From: a virus
DNA length: 36,296 nt
Virus record (IMG/VR): IMGVR_UViG_3300009684_000081
Span: 1 to 36,296 of that record
Reading direction: 5' to 3' (one strand)
In this document: positions 5,783 to 12,505 of the stretch, piece after piece
Layout of the letters: the number at the start of each line of letters is the position of its first letter
How positions within the stretch are numbered: the first letter of the stretch is position 1
Translations under genes and position numbers: made by a program
Notes under the pieces: generated by a model
The model's input: only the letters and a program-made list of their open reading frames with translations
Told to the model about the DNA's origin: nothing
Databases searched by the model: none

Positions 5783-6270
5783 AGATTTACCTGGATATGG
5801 ATGGTGTAATTGCCAATTTTGAGAAACGATACATTGACTTGTTCAAAGAATCACCTGGCTCATCAAGAGATAGAAAAGAGTTTGGTAAGAACTGGACTGT
5901 ATTTGTTGGTGATAACCATTTTGAGTCCTTAGAGTGGTGGCCAGGTGGGCAGGAATTATTGCAATACCTGAGTGATAATAAATTTGATGTTGAGATTCTT
6001 ACCTCATCTGGTGGTCTTAAACACCATGATGAAGTTACTCGGCAAAAGACTGTATGGCTAAAAGATAGAGGCATACCATATAAAGTAAATGTGGTGCCAG
6101 GCCGTAAGTTAAAGGCTGACTATGCTACACCTAACTCTATAATGATTGATGATACTTTGGATGTTATTACCTCATTTACTGCTGCTGGTGGTATCGGTAT
6201 ACATCACAAAGATATAGGCAATACTTTAAGTTTGCTGGATATTCTCTTGACAGAGCACATAAATATATGA
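5779..6270 (+). CDS. HAD-family 5'(3')-deoxyribonucleotidase
   Basis: The 163-residue protein begins with the HAD motif I LDMDGVIANFE, with the nucleophile Asp6 and acid/base Asp8. Motif II is ILTSSG (Thr75/Ser76), basic residues RKLK (109-112) supply the motif III lysine, and motif IV is MIDDT (Asp124, Asp125). The layout and size match the NT5C/PF06941 5'-nucleotidase family found in many phages, which dephosphorylates deoxynucleoside monophosphates and may balance dNTP pools. It follows gp59 with a 4-nt overlap. Its stop codon (6268-6270) is part of the gp32 promoter. Confidence 0.87.
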   Translation: MKIYLDMDGVIANFEKRYIDLFKESPGSSRDRKEFGKNWTVFVGDNHFESLEWWPGGQELLQYLSDNKFDVEILTSSGGLKHHDEVTRQKTVWLKDRGIPYKVNVVPGRKLKADYATPNSIMIDDTLDVITSFTAAGGIGIHHKDIGNTLSLLDILLTEHINI

Positions 6271-6276
6271 TATAAT
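6247..6276 (+). promoter_or_regulatory. Consensus extended -10 sigma70 promoter for gene 32
   Basis: TTGACA (6247-6252), an 18-bp spacer and TATAAT (6271-6276) match consensus fully, with an extended -10 TGA at 6268-6270. A late-type octamer CATAAATA (6258-6265) lies inside the spacer, so the gene could be served by host and phage sigma factors. The leader to the gp32 ATG is about 50 nt. Confidence 0.85.
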
Positions 6277-6335
6277 GGTTTCTTGTGGATAAAAGTAGTA
6301 ACACATTTTAATATAAATTTAATACGAGGTAATAT

Positions 6336-7229
6336 ATGAGTTCATTTGCAAATCTAAAGCGCAATCATAGTTCGTTGGATAAACTTACTAAAGCGATTGA
6401 AGCTACACAATCCGGTTCTTCAGAATCCGGTTCAAAAGACGATACTCGCTTTTGGCAACCATCAGTAGACAAATCAGGTAACGGCATGGCGGTCATTCGC
6501 TTTCTGCCAGCACCTAGCGTTGACGGTGATGATGCCCTTCCGTGGGTTCGCACATTTAGTCACGGCTTTCAGGGACCTGGTGGTTGGTTTATTGATAACT
6601 GCTTGACTACCTTAAATGAAAAGTGTCCAGTATGTGAACACAATTCTACATTATGGAATTCTGGCATTGAAGCGAACAAAGAAGTTGCTCGCAAGCAGAA
6701 GCGCAAGTTAACCTACCTTGCTAACATTTTGGTTGTTTCTGATCCAAGTAATCCTGAAAATGAAGGTCAAATCAAGCTGTATAAGTTTGGTAAGAAAATC
6801 TTTGATAAGATTACTGAAGCGATGAATCCAGAATTTGCAGATGAAACACCAGTTAACCCATTTGACTTATGGGAAGGTGCTAACTTTAAGTTGAAGATTC
6901 GTAATGTTGAGGGATATCGTAATTATGATAAGTCAGAGTTTGCTGATAAATCGGCACTCTTTGAAGGTGATGATGCTAAGTTGGAAGAATTGTGGAAGAA
7001 AGAGTTTTCTCTTAAAGAGTTTACTGAGAAGTCACAATTCAAACCTTACGAGCAATTAAAATCCCGTTTGGAAAAAGTTCTTGGTTTTGGCGGTGAAGTT
7101 GCAAGAACTAAGGCTGAATCAGCTGTGCTAGATAGTCCTTTTAAGGATGATAGTGATATCATTTTGGACAAATCTAATGTTGAAGATGAAGATTTGGATT
7201 ATTTCAAATCATTGGCTGAAGCAAAGTAG
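6336..7229 (+). CDS. 32: gp32, single-stranded DNA-binding protein
   Basis: The 297-residue protein has the T4 gp32 design. A basic N-terminal region (LKRNHSSLDKLTKAIE) corresponds to the cooperative LAST-type domain. The core OB-fold has a zinc site His76-x12-Cys89-x7-Cys97-x2-Cys100, against His64-x12-Cys77-x9-Cys87-x2-Cys90 in T4. The core also keeps the FWQPSVDKSGNGMAVIRFLP and NPFDLWEGANFKLKI strands. The C-terminal tail is acidic (SNVEDEDLDYFKSLAEA), the part that contacts partner proteins such as gp59. It coats single-stranded DNA in replication and recombination. GAGGT precedes the ATG, an own promoter lies upstream and a strong terminator follows. Confidence 0.95.
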   Translation: MSSFANLKRNHSSLDKLTKAIEATQSGSSESGSKDDTRFWQPSVDKSGNGMAVIRFLPAPSVDGDDALPWVRTFSHGFQGPGGWFIDNCLTTLNEKCPVCEHNSTLWNSGIEANKEVARKQKRKLTYLANILVVSDPSNPENEGQIKLYKFGKKIFDKITEAMNPEFADETPVNPFDLWEGANFKLKIRNVEGYRNYDKSEFADKSALFEGDDAKLEELWKKEFSLKEFTEKSQFKPYEQLKSRLEKVLGFGGEVARTKAESAVLDSPFKDDSDIILDKSNVEDEDLDYFKSLAEAK

Positions 7230-7251
7230 TAAAAAATCCCATGCAAGTTGA

Positions 7252-7274
7252 CCCCGCTTCGGCGGGGTTTTTTA
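7252..7274 (+). terminator. Strong Rho-independent terminator after gene 32
   Basis: CCCCGC (7252-7257), a TTCG tetraloop and GCGGGG (7262-7267) form a perfect GC stem followed by TTTTTTA. It separates gene 32 from the convergent tail gene whose stop is at 7281, and works only for the plus strand. Confidence 0.96.
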
Positions 7275-7280
7275 TTGGAA

Positions 7281-9602
7281 TTAAACAATAGCATAGTTTT
7301 CAAACATTGTCTTAACTAAATCATTATCATAAACATTAGGTGGACTAACATTATTACCGCCACCACCACCATTTTGAGCAACATTTGTTGTTGGTGCATT
7401 GATAGTTGTGTTACCGCCACCAGGTTTCATTGCAGCCATTCTTTGGTCTGACATTGATGTTGATGCGGATGCTAATGCTTTACCACTTGATGGGGGAGAA
7501 GCTGATGTTAAAGTTGTTGTTGCGCCAGATGACGGATTGGAGTTAAACATTGCCAATTCAATATTTCTTCTTTTTTCCAATCCTTTATTAACTTCACCAC
7601 TAGCTTTATTATATTTTGGTATTGCTTCTGCAATCTCACTAATGGTTCTTTTCCCACCATCTGTTACTTTGTCTAATATTCCAGGTCCTAAATTATAAGC
7701 AAAAGAAGTTAATGAATCTATCTGTGATGAATTAAAACCATAATTATGTTTTTTTCCATATGCAACTACTTTATCTCTTGTTTCTTTTACTGTAGCTCTA
7801 AGCCTTCTATCAGCTTCTTGTTCGTCAATCACCTCGTCTTTACCATTAGCTTTTGTTCCATATCCAATACTATATTGTTTATGGTCCCAAAAAGCTTTAG
7901 CGCTAAAACCCTCTAATTTTTTTATATTTGATATTAATTCTTCACTTGGTTCATCACCACTTTGACTGTCTTTTGTTGGTGACATTGATGGCGATGTTCC
8001 GCCAGCTGTTGATCCAGAACCGCCAGTATATGGAGTCGGTTTATTAGTAGCAGGAGCACCGCCACCAGCTGCAGGAGCACCGCCACCAGCTGCAGGAGCA
8101 CCGCCACCAGCTGCAGGAGCACCGCCACCAGCTGCAGGAGCACCACTTGCAGCAGTTTTAGCAACACCAGATGCTTTTTGTGCTTGAGCTAAATCTTTAT
8201 CGGACATAGCAGCTAAACCAAGCAGTCCACTTGTTAAATCTTTAAATCCTTGGCCTAATTTAGATAAGTTTTCACCATCAATGTCTTTAAATAATTTTAA
8301 TTGTTTAGCTAATTTAGCTAAAGGACCTTTTTCTGGATCATCTTCACCAAAAAAGAATTCTTTAATTCCTGTTATAACTTTAATACCAAAAAGAGCAGCT
8401 AGTCCAGCGGTTAAAGCAACCAATGCACCGCCAACCTTTAAAAGATTTGTTCCATTTAATTCACTAAGAGGATTTAAACCACCAGCTAAATTTATAAGAA
8501 GTTCTTTTATTCCATCTGAACCACCTAATAATTGTACAGCAGTTCCTGATAAAGCTAAAGCAGCTAAAAATGCTCCTAAACCAACTCCAACGGCGCCAAT
8601 ACCTAAAGCTGCACTGCCTGCAAGACCAGTTGCACCAAATAAAGCTCCGGCACCTAACAACGATCCTAGTGCAATCAAACTATTTGGTTCTAATGCATTT
8701 AAACCTTCAGCAAGATTAACTAATAAATCTTTAACTCCAGCTGCACCACCAAATAGTTGAACACCAGCACCACCCAAAGCTAGGCCTGCTATGAATCCAC
8801 CAAAGCCAAGGCCAACAGCACCCATGCCAATGGCACCATTTAGGCCAACACCAAATAAAGCACCAGCACCAAGTAGTGTGCCAAGAAATACTAAACTACT
8901 AACATCAAAAGCATTTAATCCTTCAGCAAGATTAACTAATAAATCTTTAATGCCACTTGCACCACCTAATGCATTTACAGCAGCACCACCCAAAGCTAGA
9001 CCCGTTATGAATCCACCAATACCTAATCCTATTGCGGCCAACCCAACACCTTTTCCTAAACCACTCATTGCTTTATCTAAAGCTCCTAAACCAATATCCT
9101 TTAATGAGGCGGCTCCGCCTTTACCAGCAGCAGTTGGTTTAGTTGATGGTGTGGTATTTTGTTTTTTAAATTTAGATTTATATTCTTTGTCACGAGCAGA
9201 TTCTTTTTTAAAAAACTTATCACCGCTGGTTGCAGGAGATTCTTTAACAGATTTAACCAATATAGCGGTATTCTGTTTCATTATATTAATATCAAATGCT
9301 ATTCTTGATAAATTTAAAGATTCTTTTGCAACAATTCTCATATTAACAAACATTTCATCAAACATAGCACTATCAATTTGTGATGGTGAATCAGAAATTT
9401 TAGAATTTTTTACATTAGTTGGAGCTCTATATGCTTTAAATAATGCCGGTAAAGCAGCAGCTAAAAATCCTTGTTGATTAAATACATTTCTAGGATCTAT
9501 TTTTTCTAAAGCAGCTTTTCCAAAAGTTGAAGCTACACCTCCGCCTTGAGATTTCTCTGCTTTATAAATATCTGCTAGTCGTGTTGATTTGTTTTGTGCC
9601 AT
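7281..9602 (-). CDS. Tape-measure-like tail protein with C-terminal lysozyme (GH24) domain
   Basis: The 773-residue protein has a soluble N-terminus, then about four hydrophobic Gly/Ala/Leu-rich repeats (about 175-430), each with a glycine-zipper stretch and a copy of 'GIKDLLVNLAEGLN'. A 7-residue GAPAAGG linker repeat follows (about 490-520). A lysozyme domain (about 553-700) starts KLEGFSAKAFWDHKQYSIGYGT, aligning Glu564 with T4 lysozyme Glu11, Asp573 with Asp20 and Ser578 with Thr26, the last a conservative change. The rest is Gly/Ser/Asn-rich. Size, hydrophobic repeats and position right after a frameshifted chaperone pair indicate the tail-length tape measure, with the lysozyme puncturing peptidoglycan during entry. 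A non-tape structural lysozyme is the alternative. The ATG directly abuts the stop of the chaperone extension. Confidence 0.75.
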   Translation of the reverse strand: MAQNKSTRLADIYKAEKSQGGGVASTFGKAALEKIDPRNVFNQQGFLAAALPALFKAYRAPTNVKNSKISDSPSQIDSAMFDEMFVNMRIVAKESLNLSRIAFDINIMKQNTAILVKSVKESPATSGDKFFKKESARDKEYKSKFKKQNTTPSTKPTAAGKGGAASLKDIGLGALDKAMSGLGKGVGLAAIGLGIGGFITGLALGGAAVNALGGASGIKDLLVNLAEGLNAFDVSSLVFLGTLLGAGALFGVGLNGAIGMGAVGLGFGGFIAGLALGGAGVQLFGGAAGVKDLLVNLAEGLNALEPNSLIALGSLLGAGALFGATGLAGSAALGIGAVGVGLGAFLAALALSGTAVQLLGGSDGIKELLINLAGGLNPLSELNGTNLLKVGGALVALTAGLAALFGIKVITGIKEFFFGEDDPEKGPLAKLAKQLKLFKDIDGENLSKLGQGFKDLTSGLLGLAAMSDKDLAQAQKASGVAKTAASGAPAAGGGAPAAGGGAPAAGGGAPAAGGGAPATNKPTPYTGGSGSTAGGTSPSMSPTKDSQSGDEPSEELISNIKKLEGFSAKAFWDHKQYSIGYGTKANGKDEVIDEQEADRRLRATVKETRDKVVAYGKKHNYGFNSSQIDSLTSFAYNLGPGILDKVTDGGKRTISEIAEAIPKYNKASGEVNKGLEKRRNIELAMFNSNPSSGATTTLTSASPPSSGKALASASTSMSDQRMAAMKPGGGNTTINAPTTNVAQNGGGGGNNVSPPNVYDNDLVKTMFENYAIV
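8051..8146 (-). repeat. Four tandem 21-bp repeats encoding GAPAAGG linker
   Basis: The 21-base unit starts at 8051, 8072, 8093 and 8114 and a partial copy follows to 8146. It is in frame within the tape-measure-like gene, between the hydrophobic repeats and the lysozyme domain, and should vary in copy number by slippage. Confidence 0.95.
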
Positions 9603-9796
9603 TTACTTTCTTTTTTGTTGGTTTTTTAATTTTTCATTTTCTGAATCAAGATATTCAATTAACATATCAATATACAGCTGTCTTTCCCAAGGTATCATTT
9701 CTTCCAATTCACTCAAACTATACTTATGGTGTTGCATTAAAGAGAAGTTTGTTTGATAATAATTACCTAAATTTTCATGAGAAAGACCTATCCGAA
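9603..9796 (-). CDS. Frameshift extension of gp26 (gp51/tail-chaperone T-like domain)
   Basis: If ribosomes slip back one base at the end of gene 26, the -1 frame stays open for 63 more codons (9794 to 9606) and stops at 9605-9603, one base before the ATG of the tape-measure-like gene. The added sequence (starting RIGLSHENLGNYYQTNFSLM) contains QHHKYSLSELEEMIPWERQLYIDML and ends in a basic LKNQQKRK tail. That pattern resembles gp51-labelled C-terminal pieces in T4-like aquatic phages and, in style, the T extension of lambda GT. The only internal ATG (9737) would give 44 residues, has no clear ribosome-binding site and would cut the conserved region. The fused product would be 306 residues. 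Confidence 0.78.
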
Positions 9797-10522
9797 AAAA
9801 TTTTGAATACCCTCAATAACCATTTCCTCTTTATAATTACATTTTGGACAATTAAAATCAAACTTCTTAATTATTTTTGGAGCAGTTGCAAAGAAATTTT
9901 GTATTTTGGCCAAATCTGTTTGTTGCATACTTTCAATAAAATCTACCAATTCTTTTTTGGGAGTATCTTTTGCATAGTAAATATTATCTTTATCGTAAAT
10001 ATAATCAATACAATCAATAATAACATTAAACATATCAACTTCAGTTTTAATATTAAGGTTGTTAACAATATTAAAATTTGGATATTTCATAACAACACCC
10101 ATATTTCCAGTTAATTCAATTTTATCCGAATGTTGTGGATTTATTGTTGGTTCAACTTCTAAAAGATTAACATCAATTTGAACTAAACCACCGCAAATCT
10201 TATCTTCATTCTTTTCATCTTTTACTGTATTATTACAAACATATTTTAAATTTACAATTTCTCCTACTGACCTTGCTCGTAATTGCATAAACAAATGTTC
10301 AAGGTCAAAAGTTGGTAATATATTAATATCAACATTGGAATCCAAAATACAATTAGCTAATACTTGTCTAATTGCATTAATGACATCCTTTGCATCATCT
10401 GACTGTGAAGCCATTAAGAACAATTTTTGTTCTTTTACTAAAAACGGTCTAAATCTAACAGTTTTTCCTGTTGAAATTAGTTTTGTTTCATAAATCGGCA
10501 CATCAATTTTAGGTAAAGCCAT
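9788..10522 (-). CDS. 26: gp26-like baseplate hub protein / tail assembly chaperone
   Basis: The 244-residue protein belongs to the T4 gp26 'T4 baseplate' family as I know it from cyanophages. It has an N-terminal strand pair (PIYETKLISTGKTVRFRPF), LVKEQKLFLMAS (about 28-39), a region FDLEHLFMQLRARSVGEIV, and a C-terminal NCPKCNY zinc-knuckle-like motif (Cys225, Cys228) before the end EGIQNFFG. In T4, gp26 acts in hub assembly. Here the gene ends in a slippery sequence and lies directly before the tape-measure-like gene, so the protein may act as the short form of a G/GT-type chaperone pair. GAGGAT precedes the ATG. Confidence 0.82.
   Translation of the reverse strand: MALPKIDVPIYETKLISTGKTVRFRPFLVKEQKLFLMASQSDDAKDVINAIRQVLANCILDSNVDINILPTFDLEHLFMQLRARSVGEIVNLKYVCNNTVKDEKNEDKICGGLVQIDVNLLEVEPTINPQHSDKIELTGNMGVVMKYPNFNIVNNLNIKTEVDMFNVIIDCIDYIYDKDNIYYAKDTPKKELVDFIESMQQTDLAKIQNFFATAPKIIKKFDFNCPKCNYKEEMVIEGIQNFFG
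9794..9803 (-). other. Putative programmed -1 frameshift site (two overlapping slippery heptamers)
   Basis: Read on the minus strand in the gp26 frame, the end of the gene is CAA AAT TTT TTC GGA TAG. Both A-AAT-TTT (9803-9797) and T-TTT-TTC (9800-9794) fit the X-XXY-YYZ slippery pattern in phase, three to six bases before the stop codon TAG (9790-9788). Confidence 0.8.
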
Positions 10523-10538
10523 TTTATATCCTCATTAA

Positions 10539-11318
10539 TTAAAAAATCCTAGCAAGTGTGTTTCCTATTCCAGCGTTAATATTGTTTCCTGTTTTACTAA
10601 CAAATGGTGCAATTTTAACTCCAAATAGTGCGACAGCAGCTGCCACCAAATCGTAATTTCCGTCATATACAACACGGTACTTCTGATAAGCAAATTGAAC
10701 CGACAATCTATGAAAGGTATCTTCCGACCAACTTAAAGGTTGAGGGGCTATACCAATTGGAAAAGCATCAATCAGTTCTATTGCAAATATCTGTTTAATA
10801 AAATCATCATATTGAATAATTTTAATATTGGTCATGTATCTAGTTTTCTCACCCTTAGCATATCTAAGGTTGTTTGTATCTGTTGGATTAATTGCTTCTA
10901 CCCAACGGTCAAATAGTTTTCTTTCATAGAAATCATTGGTACAAATAAAAGTCAAAGTCATAGTGCCATCACCATATTGTGACATATACGGTACCTTAAA
11001 TGTTGGTCCGTAAACTTTAGCCTCATGCGTCATTAATGTTTTACCTGGCAATTCAGCGGTCTCACATTGTAAAGCTAGATAACGTGACAGAGATGCATTG
11101 GATGTTTTTGATTGCTCATCTGTTGGATTGGTATTCGTTATGTCTGTTATGCTAGCAATAATTGAATTTGGTAAATTAACCAAACTTTCAAGAATTGATG
11201 AACCAACAAAATTACTAATGTATTGCGGAATAGGCAGTATTACTTCAAAGCGTGATGGTTTAGCTGGACCATCCTTTGCCTGCATATTTGATAAAAACAA
11301 TTGTGGTGAAAATGACAT
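10539..11318 (-). CDS. 54: gp54-like baseplate tail-tube initiator
   Basis: The 259-residue protein has a gp19-type tail-tube fold signature: YLALQCETAELPGKTLMTHEAKVYGPTFKVPYMSQYGDGTMTLTF (about 84-128), then FYERKLFDRWVEAINP and a C-terminal AFPIGIAPQPLSWSEDTFHRLSVQFAYQKYRV region. In T4, tube protein gp19 and initiator gp54 share this fold. The extra N-terminal and C-terminal parts and the position in a baseplate hub block favour gp54, which seeds tube polymerisation on gp48. It could be another tube-like hub protein. The ATG overlaps the preceding stop. Confidence 0.8.
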   Translation of the reverse strand: MSFSPQLFLSNMQAKDGPAKPSRFEVILPIPQYISNFVGSSILESLVNLPNSIIASITDITNTNPTDEQSKTSNASLSRYLALQCETAELPGKTLMTHEAKVYGPTFKVPYMSQYGDGTMTLTFICTNDFYERKLFDRWVEAINPTDTNNLRYAKGEKTRYMTNIKIIQYDDFIKQIFAIELIDAFPIGIAPQPLSWSEDTFHRLSVQFAYQKYRVVYDGNYDLVAAAVALFGVKIAPFVSKTGNNINAGIGNTLARIF

Positions 11319-11926
11319 TAGAACTTTTTCCTTGATTCAGACCAAATTTTACTTTTGCTTGCGCCTACGAACATTTCATAGGGAATTAACGCTGCTATAT
11401 CCCACTCGTCAGCAGAAATTTCTAAAAATCTGCTTTTTATGTGTGTGTAGAGATACCTCTTTATACAAGGGGTATGCTCAAATATTCTTTTAGCGGCTTT
11501 CAATGTATCGTATCGTAAACGCTTAAACCTTGTGGTCTCATCGTATTCGTGATTATTCAAAAACACACTTAACTTATTCAAAAGGATAACACGTTGCTTT
11601 GGATGAATATAATGCAAGTTCAATCCTAAAAAACCGTCTGAGTATCGTTCTATTGGTATAACCAATGGGAACCTATCGTAATATGGCAACGAATCCTTTA
11701 ACTTCGGGTCGTAAAAAAAGAAATACATACGACCAAGCATGGTATTATTAGTTAGAGGTTTCTTTCTTGAGCTTTCAGCATCTTCTAAAATACTATTTTT
11801 GAGCTTGGCAGCATTAGGTTTTAATGCACTAACCTTTGCTCTTAACCAAGTTCTTGCTGTTGCCGTTCGGGCTTCAAGACCTTCTTTCTCAAGCTGTTCT
11901 TTTATTCTATCTAATAAATGAGCCAT
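11318..11926 (-). CDS. Conserved T4-like phage protein, possibly gp2-like DNA end protector
   Basis: The 202-residue protein belongs to a family frequent in T4-like aquatic phages, with an N-terminal helix (MAHLLDRIKEQLEKEG), the block MYFFFYDPKLKDSLPYYDRFPLVIPIERYSDGFLGLNLHYI (67-107) and a basic C-terminus (KSKIWSESRKKF). I have seen this family labelled DNA end protector gp2, and T4 gene 2 lies next to gene 4 as here, but I cannot confirm it from sequence alone. A perfect late octamer lies four bases before the ATG and no Shine-Dalgarno is visible, so the message may be leaderless. Confidence 0.75.
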   Translation of the reverse strand: MAHLLDRIKEQLEKEGLEARTATARTWLRAKVSALKPNAAKLKNSILEDAESSRKKPLTNNTMLGRMYFFFYDPKLKDSLPYYDRFPLVIPIERYSDGFLGLNLHYIHPKQRVILLNKLSVFLNNHEYDETTRFKRLRYDTLKAAKRIFEHTPCIKRYLYTHIKSRFLEISADEWDIAALIPYEMFVGASKSKIWSESRKKF

Positions 11927-11930
11927 AATC

Positions 11931-11938
11931 TATTTATA
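11931..11938 (-). promoter_or_regulatory. T4-type late promoter octamer TATAAATA (minus strand)
   Basis: A perfect TATAAATA on the minus strand ends four bases before the ATG at 11926. The expected start site falls on or next to that ATG. It could drive the minus-strand block from here to the tape-measure gene. Confidence 0.6.
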
Positions 11939-12027
11939 TACAAAAATAAACTCCATTATTACCTGCTTTTTGATAGCAAAACCTTATAAGTATTGGTGTT
12001 CCGTTTTTAAGAAGTTAGCTTAGCTAA

Positions 12028-12471
12028 TTAAATACCAAGTTCCTTCTCAGTTACCACCATAAACTTCCAGCCATGCTCTTGGCAGAATATATCCGCAGCC
12101 TTCCACTTCTCTTGGTTAACGGCATAAGTAGCAGCTTCTTGAATGTACCTCTGAGTCTTTTTTTTCTGAATAGGCATCTTAGTTTGTGCCATGGGTTTTA
12201 CTTCAATCACATAAGTCATTACGGATCCATCTTTTTGTCTTATTTTAGCAATAAAGTCAGGAAAGTATCTGTGCATCCGATTATCAACTGGTGACTTATA
12301 AGGAATTATTAACTCCTCAGAACACCACCATATCACATCTGAGTGGTTATCTAACCACTTCATTACCCTCACTTCCCATGTAGACCTATAGATGATATTG
12401 GCTGCATCACCATTATATTTCTTTGGATTCTTGGGTTTGAATCTTCCTTTGTAAGTTTTGCCAAATGTCAT
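12028..12471 (-). CDS. 4: gp4-like head completion protein (TnsA/PD-(D/E)XK fold)
   Basis: The 147-residue protein matches the T4 gp4 head-completion family in length (T4 about 150 aa) and start (MTFGKTYKGRF). It also has a TnsA-like nuclease layout: RSTWE with Glu33, YFPDF with Asp72, and VIEVKP with Glu90 and Lys92, together a full PD-(D/E)XK set. In T4, gp4 is needed to finish the filled head before tail joining, and its nuclease-like core is thought to trim or hold DNA. It is divergently arranged with gp48; the 34 bp between them hold a plus-strand late promoter. Confidence 0.88.
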   Translation of the reverse strand: MTFGKTYKGRFKPKNPKKYNGDAANIIYRSTWEVRVMKWLDNHSDVIWWCSEELIIPYKSPVDNRMHRYFPDFIAKIRQKDGSVMTYVIEVKPMAQTKMPIQKKKTQRYIQEAATYAVNQEKWKAADIFCQEHGWKFMVVTEKELGI

Positions 12472-12478
12472 ATAAATA
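12471..12478 (+). promoter_or_regulatory. T4-type late promoter octamer TATAAATA before gp48
   Basis: A perfect TATAAATA ends 27 bases before the gp48 ATG. A start near 12484 leaves a leader of about 22 nt containing the AGGA ribosome-binding site. It is the likely promoter of the long plus-strand baseplate block. Confidence 0.82.
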
Positions 12479-12505
12479 TATGTAGTAAATTTCCTAGGAC
12501 ATTAA

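Noticed and set aside
8051-8146. 21-bp repeats as a CRISPR or regulatory array
   Set aside because: Units are directly adjacent without spacers and lie in frame in a coding linker.
7399-9477. Plus-strand open frames opposite the tape-measure gene (7399-7698, 8281-8760, 8791-9477)
   Set aside because: They are antisense shadows of the Gly/Ala-rich coding sequence and yield Pro/Ala/Asn-biased nonsense.
9527-10114. Plus-strand 195-codon open frame
   Set aside because: Antisense to gp26 and its extension, with Phe/Ile/Asn-biased composition from AT-rich DNA and no ribosome-binding site.
11927-12027. 101-bp gap between the gp4 and gp2-like genes searched for a tRNA or terminator
   Set aside because: Apart from the late octamer, only a 5-bp TTAGC/GCTAA palindrome is visible; no tRNA fold and no convincing terminator.
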